Assembly (NCBI GenBank): GCA_900540545.1
Contig: UQGJ01000003.1
Location: forward strand, 1 to 64,000
DNA: 64,000 nucleotides
Source of the DNA: an uncultured Eubacteriales bacterium
GTDB lineage: Bacteria; Bacillota; Clostridia; Oscillospirales; Oscillospiraceae
Direction of reading: 5' to 3'
The position numbers were made by a program, and so were the translations under genes. Below are positions 24,987 through 32,576 of the stretch, piece after piece. The notes under the pieces were generated by a model. The model was not told the origin of the DNA. It made no database searches and saw nothing but the letters and a program-made list of their open reading frames with translations. The first letter of the stretch is position 1, and each line of letters opens with the position of its first letter.

Positions 24987-25269
24987 TTACAGAGGCTGGA
25001 TCGTCCGCTCCACGGCCGGACACGACCGGGATACCCTGCTGTGCGTGGTAGGGACCGACCCCACGGGGCAGCTCCTGCTGCTGGCGGACGGGAAACGGCG
25101 CCGGGTCGGCCGGCCCAAACGAAAGAAACTAGGCCATGTGGACATGGTGTGCCGGGGCACGTTCGAGCATCCGGACCTGCGGAGGCTCCAAGACGGGCTG
25201 CCGGTGTCCGACAGGGCGATTCGAAGGGCCCTTGGAGCCTTTCGTGACACAGACCAAGGAGGGAACTAG
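24979..25269 (+). CDS. KOW-domain RNA-binding protein (L14e/L6e/L27e-like)
   Basis: A 96-residue basic protein starting MFDYRGWIVRSTAGHDRDTL, a KOW-like beta barrel, followed by a lysine/arginine-rich strand (GKRRRVGRPKRKKLGHVDMV). Proteins of this kind sit between map and infA in many clostridia and are annotated as RNA-binding; function unproven. The ATG overlaps the map stop by 8 bases and the infA start follows 2 bases after its TAG, so it is firmly in the operon. Confidence 0.85.
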   Translation: MFDYRGWIVRSTAGHDRDTLLCVVGTDPTGQLLLLADGKRRRVGRPKRKKLGHVDMVCRGTFEHPDLRRLQDGLPVSDRAIRRALGAFRDTDQGGN

Positions 25270-25271
25270 GC

Positions 25272-25490
25272 TTGGCAAAAAGTGACATGATCGAGTTGGA
25301 AGGCGTCGTCGTAGAATCCCTGCCAAACACCACCTTCCACGTGGACATCGGAAACGGGCACATCATCCTGGCCCACATCTCCGGCAAGCTGCGGATGAAC
25401 TTCATCCGCATCCTGCCCGGCGACAAGGTGACGGTGCAGATGTCGCCCTACGACCTCACCCGAGGCCGTATCACCTGGAGAAGCAAGTAA
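25272..25490 (+). CDS. infA: Translation initiation factor IF-1
   Basis: A 72-residue OB-fold factor that occupies the A site during initiation. MAKSDMIELEGVVVESLPNTTFHVDIGNG is the family start, encoded here from a TTG at 25272 with AAGGAGGG 7 bases ahead. Full length; no Met codon nearer fits the family. Confidence 0.97.
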   Translation: MAKSDMIELEGVVVESLPNTTFHVDIGNGHIILAHISGKLRMNFIRILPGDKVTVQMSPYDLTRGRITWRSK

Positions 25491-25570
25491 GTATCAACGA
25501 CCGGAGGAGGACCCTGGGCCTTGCCCAACCTCCCCGGGGCCATCAAGGCATTCACAAGGAGGTTTAACCT

Positions 25571-25684
25571 ATGAAAGTCAGACCGTCCGTGAAGCCCATG
25601 TGCGAGAAGTGCAAGATCATCAAGCGCAAGGGCAAGGTCATGGTAATTTGCGAAAACCCGAAGCACAAACAGAGACAAGGTTAA
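25571..25684 (+). CDS. rpmJ: Ribosomal protein L36 (zinc type)
   Basis: A 37-residue protein: MKVRPSVKPMCEKCKIIKRK, then GKVMVICENPKHKQRQG. The zinc ligands are Cys11, Cys14, Cys27 and His32, all present. The RBS AAGGAGG lies 9 bases before the ATG. It is shorter than usual gene-finding limits but certain from sequence and place. Confidence 0.97.
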   Translation: MKVRPSVKPMCEKCKIIKRKGKVMVICENPKHKQRQG

Positions 25685-25702
25685 AGGAGGCGCTGAAGAG
25701 AT

Positions 25703-26071
25703 ATGGCACGTATTGCCGGCATTGATCTGCCGAAGGACAAGAGAGTCGAGATCGGGCTCACTTACATTTTCGGCATTGGGCGCACCAGCGCCAACAAGAT
25801 CCTGAAAGAGGCTGGGATCAGCCCCGACGTCCGCGTCAAGGACCTCACCGAGGCCGACGAGGCCAAGCTGCGTGAGGTCATCGCCAACGGCTACACCGTG
25901 GAGGGCGACCTCCGCCGCGACGTGGCGATGGACATCAAGCGCCTCACTGAGATCGGCTGCTACCGCGGCATGCGGCACCGCAAGGGCCTACCCGTCCGCG
26001 GCCAGCGCAGCAAGACCAACGCCCGTACCCGCAAGGGTCCCAAGCGCACGGTCGCCAACAAGAAGAAGTAA
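25703..26071 (+). CDS. rpsM: Ribosomal protein S13
   Basis: A 122-residue small-subunit head protein that contacts tRNA and the L5 bridge. ARIAGIDLPKDKRVEIGLTYIFGIG and the basic tail RGQRSKTNARTRKGPKRTVANKKK are typical. It opens the alpha part of the operon. Confidence 0.98.
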   Translation: MARIAGIDLPKDKRVEIGLTYIFGIGRTSANKILKEAGISPDVRVKDLTEADEAKLREVIANGYTVEGDLRRDVAMDIKRLTEIGCYRGMRHRKGLPVRGQRSKTNARTRKGPKRTVANKKK

Positions 26072-26083
26072 GGAGGGATATCA

Positions 26084-26485
26084 ATGGCTGCTACTACGAA
26101 GGGCAAGAAAGTGGTGCGCAAGCGCCGCGAAAAGAAGAACATTGAAAAGGGAGCCGTGCATATCCGTTCCTCTTTCAACAACACCATGGTCACCGTGACC
26201 GACACTCAGGGCAACGCCCTGAGCTGGGCCTCCTCCGGCGGCCTGGGTTTCCGGGGCTCCCGGAAGTCCACCCCGTTCGCCGCTCAGACCGCCGCCGAGA
26301 CGGCCGCCAAGGCCGCCATGGAGCATGGCCTGAAGAGCGTCGAAGTGTACGTCAAGGGCCCCGGCGCCGGCCGTGAGGCCGCCATCCGCGCCCTGCAGGC
26401 CGTGGGCCTGGAGGTCACCCTCATCAAGGACGTGACCCCCGTGCCCCACAACGGCTGCCGTCCGCCCAAGCGCCGCCGCGTCTAA
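26084..26485 (+). CDS. rpsK: Ribosomal protein S11
   Basis: A 133-residue platform protein. The segments GAVHIRSSFNNTMVTVTDTQGNALSWASSGGLGFRGSRKSTPFAAQ and DVTPVPHNGCRPPKRRRV are diagnostic. Confidence 0.98.
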   Translation: MAATTKGKKVVRKRREKKNIEKGAVHIRSSFNNTMVTVTDTQGNALSWASSGGLGFRGSRKSTPFAAQTAAETAAKAAMEHGLKSVEVYVKGPGAGREAAIRALQAVGLEVTLIKDVTPVPHNGCRPPKRRRV

Positions 26486-26504
26486 GAGAAGGAGGAACTA
26501 GAAT

Positions 26505-27134
26505 ATGGCAAGATATACCGGTGCGGTTTGCCGCATGTGCCGCCGGGAGGGCCAGAAGCTCTTCCTGAAGGGCGACCGCTGCTATACCGACAAGTGCGCC
26601 ATCGACCGCCGGCCTTTCGCCCCCGGCCAGCATGGCAACGCCCGCAACAAGAAGATGTCCGAGTACGGCATGCAGCTGCGGGAGAAGCAGAAGACCCGCC
26701 GCTACTACGGCGTGCTGGAGAGCCAGTTCCACAAGTATTACGAGATGGCCGCCGCCCGCAAGGGCGTCACCGGCGAGAACCTCCTGAGCATTCTGGAGAC
26801 CCGCCTGGACAACGTGGTGTACCGTCTCGGCTTCGCCATGAGCCGTCCCGAGGCCCGTCAGCTGGTCCGCCACGGCCACTTCACCATCAACGGCAAGAAG
26901 GTGGATATCCCCTCCTACCTGGTGAAGCCCGGCGAGGTCATCGCCCTGAAGGACTCCAGCCGCAGCCTGGATAAGTTCAAGGCTTCCCTGGAGGCCAACG
27001 GCTCCCGTCCCGCCCCCAAGTGGCTCGATTTCGACCAGACCAACCTGGTGGCCAAGGTCGTGGCCGTCCCCGCCCGCGAGGACATCGACCTGCCCATCGA
27101 GGAGCACCTGATCGTCGAGTTGTATTCCAAGTAA
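26505..27134 (+). CDS. rpsD: Ribosomal protein S4
   Basis: A 209-residue primary-assembly protein with an S4 RNA-binding domain (ETRLDNVVYRLGFAMSRPEARQLVRHGHFTINGKKVDIPSYLV). The N-terminal CRMCRREGQKLFLKGDRCYTDKCAIDRR carries the four-cysteine zinc site found in the C+ type of S4. In many bacteria S4 represses its own operon; no matching leader is claimed. Confidence 0.98.
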   Translation: MARYTGAVCRMCRREGQKLFLKGDRCYTDKCAIDRRPFAPGQHGNARNKKMSEYGMQLREKQKTRRYYGVLESQFHKYYEMAAARKGVTGENLLSILETRLDNVVYRLGFAMSRPEARQLVRHGHFTINGKKVDIPSYLVKPGEVIALKDSSRSLDKFKASLEANGSRPAPKWLDFDQTNLVAKVVAVPAREDIDLPIEEHLIVELYSK

Positions 27135-27248
27135 TTTCGATACCCTCGACTAAAGGCGCGCGCGGCCTGCGCCGCGGCGCCTGTGGACCTAACGACGATA
27201 CGGCGGGGCTAACCCTCCCGCCGCCGCAACAAGGAGGGTAACTATTTC
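27135..27248 (+). other. Hairpin-rich spacer between rpsD and rpoA
   Basis: A 114-base GC-rich spacer with inverted repeats (GGCGCGCGCGGCC/GGCGCC and GGCGGGG/CCCTCCCGCC). No promoter or T-run is clear. The rpoA RBS AAGGAGGG lies at its end. Confidence 0.35.
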
Positions 27249-28196
27249 ATGGTAGAAATCGAGAAGCCGCGCATCGAATGCGTGGAAAACCCCGGCGACG
27301 GTTCCTATGGCAAATACGTGGTGGAGCCCCTGGAGCGGGGCTACGGCACCACGCTGGGCAACTCTCTGCGCCGCATCCTGCTCTCCTCCCTGCCCGGCAC
27401 GGCGGTCACCTCCATCAAGATCGCCGGCGTCCAGCATGAGTTCTCCACCATTCCCGGGGTGAAGGAGGACGTGACGGAGATCGTGCTCAATGTGAAGGGC
27501 ATCATCGCCAAGCTGCACAGCGAAGGCGTGAAGACCGTCTACATTGAGATGAGCGGCGAGTGCGAGGTCACCGCCGGGGACATCAAGGCCGACGGCGAGG
27601 TGGAGGTCCTGAATCCGGACCATCACATTGCCACCCTGGGTCCCGACGCCAGCCTCAACATGGAGCTGACCCTGTCCCACGGCCGGGGCTACGTCCCCGC
27701 CGACCGGAACAAGGCCGCCCAGACCGTCATCGGGGTCATCCCGGTGGACTCCATCTACACGCCGGTCCGGAAGGTCAACTACACCGTGGAGAACACCCGT
27801 GTGGGCGACCTGACCGACTTCGACAAGTTGACCCTGGAGGTCTGGACCAACGGCACCATCGACGCCCGCGACGCCGTCAGCCTGGGCGCCCGTATTCTGT
27901 GCGACCACTTCATGCTGTTCACCGACCTCTCCGAGACCATGGGCAACAAGTCCACGGTAGTGGAGAAGGCGGAGGCCCAGCGCGACAAGGTGCTGGAGCT
28001 GACCATCGAGGAGCTGGACCTGTCCGTCCGCAGCTTTAACTGCCTCAAGCGGGCCAACATCAACACCGTCGAGGACTTGATTTCCAAGACCGAGGACGAG
28101 ATGATGAAGGTGCGCAATCTGGGCCGCAAGAGCCTGGAAGAGGTCATCAACAAGCTGGCGATGATGGGCTTGGGCCTGGCCAGCGACGACAACTGA
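27249..28196 (+). CDS. rpoA: RNA polymerase subunit alpha
   Basis: A 315-residue subunit that nucleates core assembly and whose C-terminal domain contacts UP elements and activators. The N-terminal domain has KYVVEPLERGYGTTLGNSLRRILLSSLPG. The C-terminal domain has IEELDLSVRSFNCLKRANINTVEDLISKTEDEMMKVRNLGRKSLEEVINKL. Full length and intact. Confidence 0.98.
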   Translation: MVEIEKPRIECVENPGDGSYGKYVVEPLERGYGTTLGNSLRRILLSSLPGTAVTSIKIAGVQHEFSTIPGVKEDVTEIVLNVKGIIAKLHSEGVKTVYIEMSGECEVTAGDIKADGEVEVLNPDHHIATLGPDASLNMELTLSHGRGYVPADRNKAAQTVIGVIPVDSIYTPVRKVNYTVENTRVGDLTDFDKLTLEVWTNGTIDARDAVSLGARILCDHFMLFTDLSETMGNKSTVVEKAEAQRDKVLELTIEELDLSVRSFNCLKRANINTVEDLISKTEDEMMKVRNLGRKSLEEVINKLAMMGLGLASDDN

Positions 28197-28349
28197 GGAA
28201 GGCAGTCCGGGGGCATGTAACGTCCCCTCCCGGATACGGGCGGCTGCGCCCGATGCCGCTTCGGCGGCGTCTTTCAGAAGGCCGGGGGCCTTCAGGACGA
28301 ATTTGCAAGGGCTCTCGCGGTGCGAGATGCCATAAGGAGTTTGAATCAC
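28197..28349 (+). other. Spacer between rpoA and rplQ
   Basis: A 153-base spacer with short GC-rich inverted repeats and no credible gene. The rplQ RBS AAGGAG lies at its end. Confidence 0.35.
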
Positions 28350-28691
28350 ATGTCCGGATACCGTAAACTGGGGAAGCGCAGCGACCAGCGCAAGGCCATG
28401 CTGCGCGCCATGGTGACCTACCTGCTGGAGAACGGCCAGATCAAGACCACCTATGCCCGCGCCAAAGAGGTGGCCCCCGTCGCCGAGAAGATGATTACCC
28501 TGGCCAAGCACAACAACCTGGCCACTTACCGCCAGGCGCTGTCCTTCATCACCAAGGAGGACGTGGCCAAGAAGCTGTTCGACGAGATCGGCCCCAAGTA
28601 CGCCACCCGCGACGGCGGCTACACCCGTGTGGTGAAGATCGGCCCCCGCCGGGGCGACGCCGCCGAGATGGCCATCGTCCAGCTGGTGTAA
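28350..28691 (+). CDS. rplQ: Ribosomal protein L17
   Basis: A 113-residue tunnel-exit protein and the last gene of the superoperon. MSGYRKLGKRSDQRKAMLRAMVTYLLENGQIKTTYARAKEV is typical. The ATG at 28350 has AAGGAG 10 bases ahead, while an in-frame GTG at 28320 has none. A strong terminator follows 10 bases after the stop. Confidence 0.97.
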   Translation: MSGYRKLGKRSDQRKAMLRAMVTYLLENGQIKTTYARAKEVAPVAEKMITLAKHNNLATYRQALSFITKEDVAKKLFDEIGPKYATRDGGYTRVVKIGPRRGDAAEMAIVQLV

Positions 28692-28701
28692 TTCACAATG
28701 G

Positions 28702-28754
28702 AAAAGCCCCTGTCGTATTCCCGGTGCACCAGGAATACGACAGGGGCTTTTTGC
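28702..28754 (+). terminator. Terminator of the ribosomal superoperon
   Basis: A perfect 20-bp stem (28702-28721 with 28732-28751) and a 10-base loop, ending in a run of T. Because the left arm begins with AAAA it could also work on the other strand. Confidence 0.93.
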
Positions 28755-29062
28755 CGTCCCCGCCGCCCAGCGGGCCTGTCAGACGATACCGTGGCCGGAG
28801 AGAAACGGCGAGAGAATTGAATGAGTTCGCGCCCGACAGGGTCCAGGTCCCAATCATACATAAAAAGCGTCCACAAATGATGTTATCGGATGGGCCGTAT
28901 GAAGTATATCAGAAATAGTGACAATCCTTGTGTGGGAGACCACACAATAAAAAGATTTTTGCCGGTGACTGTTTTCTCTAAAATGTAGGGGATAGAGAAA
29001 TATGTGCTGGACAGGAGCAGATGCAGCGGATAGAATAGAGAAAAAAGAAGGGAGGCCGGGAT
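28755..29062. other. Intergenic region with a short inverted repeat
   Basis: About 300 bases, AT-rich from 28890 on, without a credible gene; a 64-codon frame at 28724-28918 starts inside the terminator and lacks an RBS. A perfect inverted repeat TTGTGTGG-GAGA-CCACACAA at 28928-28947 precedes the DUF3343 gene and could be an operator or a small hairpin. Confidence 0.45.
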
Positions 29063-29323
29063 ATGACCTGTCTCATCACGTTCTACGCCCAGTTCGACGC
29101 CATCCTGGCCAACCGTATTCTGATTGGCCTCCATATCCCTGTCCGGCTCATGCCGGTGCCCCGGGTGGTCTCGGCCTCCTGCGGCACCTGCGTGGAGTTC
29201 GAGCTGGAGCCCACCCGCCTTCTGCCACCCGGCGCCCTGGACCGTGTGGCGGTGGAAGGCGTGTTCCGCCAGGAGAACGGGGACTGGCGCATGGTCCCTC
29301 TCACGGAAATCAGCGAACTATAA
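29063..29323 (+). CDS. DUF3343 domain protein (putative Se/S carrier-like)
   Basis: An 86-residue small soluble protein. The pattern FYAQFDAILANRILIGLHIPVRLMPVPRVVSASCGTCVEFE matches the DUF3343 family, which has the conserved P-R-x-x-S-x-S-C-G core and is described as a putative selenium or sulphur carrier; this member has two cysteines (SCGTC). RBS GGGAGG is 8 bases ahead. It stands alone, with a shared terminator behind it. The role is not established for the family. Confidence 0.75.
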   Translation: MTCLITFYAQFDAILANRILIGLHIPVRLMPVPRVVSASCGTCVEFELEPTRLLPPGALDRVAVEGVFRQENGDWRMVPLTEISEL

Positions 29324-29359
29324 AAAGGACCTGACGCAGATTTGCGTCAGGTCCTTTTT
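29322..29359. terminator. Bidirectional terminator between DUF3343 and MATE genes
   Basis: A perfect 17-bp stem with a 4-base loop, AAAAAGGACCTGACGCA paired with its complement. Runs of A on the left and T on the right let it serve both converging genes. Confidence 0.92.
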
Positions 29360-29366
29360 GCGCGGT

Positions 29367-30728
29367 TCAGACGGCGGGCTCCAGCCCCGCCTTGGCGATG
29401 CCCCGGCGGAGCCAGTTTTTGCGGAAGTAGTAGACGATATAGAGCAGGGAGGTGATGCTCCAACTGATGGGGTAGCTGAGAATCACCGTCTCAATGGTGT
29501 TGTGGTAGGGCAGGACCAGCAGGACCCACAGCACCCGCAGGACGCACACGCCGGAGCAGGTGAGGAGCATGGGCTTGAGGGAGTCCCCCGCCCCCCGGAC
29601 CGCACCGGAGAAAATCTCGATACAGACGAAGGTGAAGTAGAAGGGGGCGGTCCACAGCAGGATGTGCCGCCCCAGGGCGATGACCTCCCCGTCGCCGGAG
29701 AAGAGGCGCAGGAGGAGGGGGGCCCCGCCGCAGAAGAGCAGGCTGATGAAGATAGTGACGGCAAAGGTCACGCCAAGGCAGACCAGCACGCCCTTTTTCA
29801 GCCGGTCGTACTTCCGGGCGCCGAAGTTCTGGCTGACGAAGGTGGTGATGGACACGCCGAAGGCGCCGGAAATCATCCAGTAGAAGCCGTCCACCTTGCC
29901 GAAGGCGGTCCAGGCCGCGATGGTGACGGTGCCGAAGGCGTTGATGCAGGATTGGAGGACCATGTTGGACACGGTGTACATGTTGGACTGGATGCCCGCG
30001 GGCAGGCCAATGCGCAGGATGGCCCCCAGCCTGCCGGGGTAGAAGCGGATCTCCCTGGGCTCCACGCAGTAGACGCTCCCCGGCTGGACCAGGGCGATGA
30101 CGATGAGGACGGCGCTGACCACCTGGGAGAGGACCGTGGCCAGCCCCACGCCAAAGACCCCAAGGCCCAGGACCACCACGAACAGCAGGTCCAGGACGAT
30201 GTTGGTCAGGCAGGCGGCGATGAGGAAGTACAGGGGGCGCTTGGTGTCGCCCACGGCCCGCAAAATGCTGGAGCCCATGTTGTAGAGGAAGGAGGCCACC
30301 GTGCCGCAGAAGTAGACCCGCAGGTAGGTCAGGGCGTGGGCCATCACGTCCTCCGGGGTGCCCAGGAGGGACAGCATGGGCCCGCAGAACAGCAGGCCCA
30401 CGGCGGTGATGACCACCCCGGCGGTGAGGGCCAGGGCCATGGCGGTGTGGACGGTCTCCCGCAGCTCCTCCCCCAGGCGGCCGCCGTAATACTGGGCGAT
30501 GACCACCGTGGCCCCGGAGGAGAGGCCCACGAAGAGGTTGACCAGAAAGTTGATGAGCACCGCCGTGGGGCCGCCCACCGCGCCCAGGGCCGCCGTGCCC
30601 ACGAAGTTGCCCACGATGATGGCGTCCACGGTGTTGTAGAGCTGCTGGAAAAAGGTGCCCAGCAGGATGGGAAAGAAAAAGGACAGCAGGGGCTTGAGGA
30701 TAGGCCCCTCGGTGATTTGACTGTACAA
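29367..30728 (-). CDS. MATE family efflux transporter
   Basis: A 453-residue membrane protein with about 12 hydrophobic segments. LSFFFPILLGTFFQQLYNTVDAIIVGNFVGTAALGAVGG is the standard MATE N-terminus, repeated in diverged form in the second half. It probably exports cationic compounds using a sodium or proton gradient; the substrate is unknown. It starts at TTG 30728 with GGAG 8 bases ahead. Unlike the MATE protein at 43039, it ends at normal length with no extra domain. Confidence 0.92.
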   Translation of the reverse strand: MYSQITEGPILKPLLSFFFPILLGTFFQQLYNTVDAIIVGNFVGTAALGAVGGPTAVLINFLVNLFVGLSSGATVVIAQYYGGRLGEELRETVHTAMALALTAGVVITAVGLLFCGPMLSLLGTPEDVMAHALTYLRVYFCGTVASFLYNMGSSILRAVGDTKRPLYFLIAACLTNIVLDLLFVVVLGLGVFGVGLATVLSQVVSAVLIVIALVQPGSVYCVEPREIRFYPGRLGAILRIGLPAGIQSNMYTVSNMVLQSCINAFGTVTIAAWTAFGKVDGFYWMISGAFGVSITTFVSQNFGARKYDRLKKGVLVCLGVTFAVTIFISLLFCGGAPLLLRLFSGDGEVIALGRHILLWTAPFYFTFVCIEIFSGAVRGAGDSLKPMLLTCSGVCVLRVLWVLLVLPYHNTIETVILSYPISWSITSLLYIVYYFRKNWLRRGIAKAGLEPAV

Positions 30729-30863
30729 GGAAACATCTCCAACTCTCTTTCGCCGGAACGGCTCCGGCGCTCAACTCGCGCTTCCCATCATAGGCCGTTT
30801 CAGGCCGCTTTGCAAGACGGGGTATTGCACAAGCAAAGGAGAGCGCCCGCGGAGTTTTGTGGG

Positions 30864-30900
30864 CAAAAAAGCGGACCGTCCCCCATGGGAACGGTCCGCT
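30864..30900 (-). terminator. Terminator of the DAACS symporter operon
   Basis: On the minus strand a stem beginning AGCGGACCGT and closing ACGGTCCGCT, with a CATG centre, ends in six T. It lies about 50 bases after the second symporter gene. Confidence 0.85.
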
Positions 30901-30948
30901 GCGTGTCAAGGATGCGGATTCCTCGCCGGTGTGGGCGGGATGGAACCG

Positions 30949-32562
30949 TCAATCGCGGAGCAGGATGTCCCGGTCCAGCAGGCCCATGCGCCCGGCGCCG
31001 TGGGTGAGCTGGACCAGCAGGTCGTGGAGCTGGCCGGCGGTGGCGGTAAAGTCCAGGACCACGTTGGCCGCCGCCGCCAGGGAGATGGCCTCCAGGGGGA
31101 TGCCGAGCTGGAGGAACATGAGGGTGTAACAGGAGATGGCCCCGCCGGGGATGGGGGGCGCGGCCACCGAGAGGACCACGGCGTTGACCACGCAGAGGAC
31201 CAGGCTCCCCGCTGTCAGCTCCACCCCGTAGGTCTGGGCGGCGAAGAGGGGGACCAGGATGAAGAGGTTCACCGCGTGGGGCATAAAGACCACGCTGCCG
31301 AAGGGGAGGGCGAAGTTCATCAGCTTTTCGTCGATGCCCAGCCTGTTCTTGCAGCAGTCCATCATGGAGGGGAAGGCCGCCGCCGAGGAGGCGGTGGTGA
31401 GGGCGATGAGGAAGGAGGGGCCCAGCTTTTTCACCGCCTGGGCCGGGGAGAGCCCCAGCCGGGTGAGGGAGAGGGCCTCCAGCGCCACCTCCACGGCGGT
31501 GAGGGCCACCGACAGCAGGACGGCCCGGAAGAGGCCCGCCGCGCTTTTGGCGAGGGTGCCCTGGAGCATGAGGCGGAGGACGGACAGGAAGATGAAGGCC
31601 GGGACCATGGCGCTGATGGCGGAGAGGATGAACTGGACGACGGCGTTGGACTGCTCCACCACCTGGCCCAGGACCTGCATCCGGTCCCGCAGAAGGATCA
31701 TCACCACCCCCACCACGGCCCCCAGGAATAAGATTTGCAGGGTGTTGCCGCTCAAAAACGGCTCCACGATGTTGCCGGGGACGATGTCCATGACCATCTC
31801 CACGATGGACTGGAAAACCGTCTGGCCGCTCTGGACACCGCCCAGAGCGGGGCGGAACCAGAGGAGGGCGGCCCCCATGCACACCAGGCCGAAGAGGGAG
31901 GAGATGACCAGGAAGCGGCCCAGGAGCTTCCGGCCGATGACGCCCAGCTGCCGGGCGTCGCCGATGTTGACAATGCCCCAGACCATGGCCAGGAACATCA
32001 TGGGGCCCACGATGCAGGAGAAGAGGCCCAGGAAGGTGTTGAACACAGGGTTCAGCAGGGAGTCCAGCAGGAGGGTCTTCCACGCCTGGGGCAGCAGGGT
32101 CCCCGCGCTCCCCAGGACCAGGGCCAGGGCGGCGGCGAAGAGGACCTGGGCAAGCTGGCTGTGGGGCTTGCCCGCCCGCTGGGAGCAGGAGACCAGATTC
32201 ACCCCGTCCCGGTACTGCCAGGACAGGGCCAGCCCCAGGTTTTCCAGGGCGGAGCGGCCCAGGCCGCCGGCGCCGTAGCTGTCGTCCTCGGGGGCGGCCA
32301 GGGGGTCCTGGGGACCACCCACGCAACGGAGGGCCAGACCCACCCGGCCCAGGCGGCGGGACAGCTCCACGGTGTAGGTCCCGTCCAGGCCCGCCGCGCC
32401 CTGCCAGTTCAGCAGGACCTCCTCCACGGAGAGGCGGCGGCGCAGGGCCTCCTTGCGGTCCAGGCCCAGCTGGGCCATGCCGTCGGAGACAAAGTCGGCG
32501 GCGGCGTCGATGCCGTCGGGGGAGAAGGTGAAGCTCCCCCGCAGCAGGTTTGGTTTTGCCAT
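30949..32562 (-). CDS. DAACS symporter with N-terminal GHKL/RsbW-like domain, copy 2
   Basis: A 537-residue protein. Residues 130-537 are a dicarboxylate/amino acid:cation symporter: VVGPMMFLAMVWGIVNIGD-like scaffold, the serine-rich hairpin TTASSAAAFPSMMDCC and the substrate loop SVAAPPIPGGAISCYTL. Before it, residues 15-127 form a soluble domain not found in ordinary members. It has RLSVEEVLLNWQ (Glu48, Asn52 as in the N-box of RsbW/SpoIIAB ATPases), a middle strand VGLALRCVGGPQDPL, and a last strand WQYRDGVNLVSCS. The start is ATG 32562, with AGGGGAG 4 bases ahead. It lies 14 bases after its paralogue and shares its promoter. Confidence 0.85.
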   Translation of the reverse strand: MAKPNLLRGSFTFSPDGIDAAADFVSDGMAQLGLDRKEALRRRLSVEEVLLNWQGAAGLDGTYTVELSRRLGRVGLALRCVGGPQDPLAAPEDDSYGAGGLGRSALENLGLALSWQYRDGVNLVSCSQRAGKPHSQLAQVLFAAALALVLGSAGTLLPQAWKTLLLDSLLNPVFNTFLGLFSCIVGPMMFLAMVWGIVNIGDARQLGVIGRKLLGRFLVISSLFGLVCMGAALLWFRPALGGVQSGQTVFQSIVEMVMDIVPGNIVEPFLSGNTLQILFLGAVVGVVMILLRDRMQVLGQVVEQSNAVVQFILSAISAMVPAFIFLSVLRLMLQGTLAKSAAGLFRAVLLSVALTAVEVALEALSLTRLGLSPAQAVKKLGPSFLIALTTASSAAAFPSMMDCCKNRLGIDEKLMNFALPFGSVVFMPHAVNLFILVPLFAAQTYGVELTAGSLVLCVVNAVVLSVAAPPIPGGAISCYTLMFLQLGIPLEAISLAAAANVVLDFTATAGQLHDLLVQLTHGAGRMGLLDRDILLRD

Positions 32563-32576
32563 GTCGCGCTCCCCTT

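Noticed and set aside
28702..28754. Possible small IS end or MITE from the long inverted repeat
   Set aside because: The perfect stem with T-run right after the operon is fully explained as a terminator.
28724..28918. 64-codon frame after the ribosomal terminator
   Set aside because: It begins in the terminator stem, has no RBS and no recognisable sequence.
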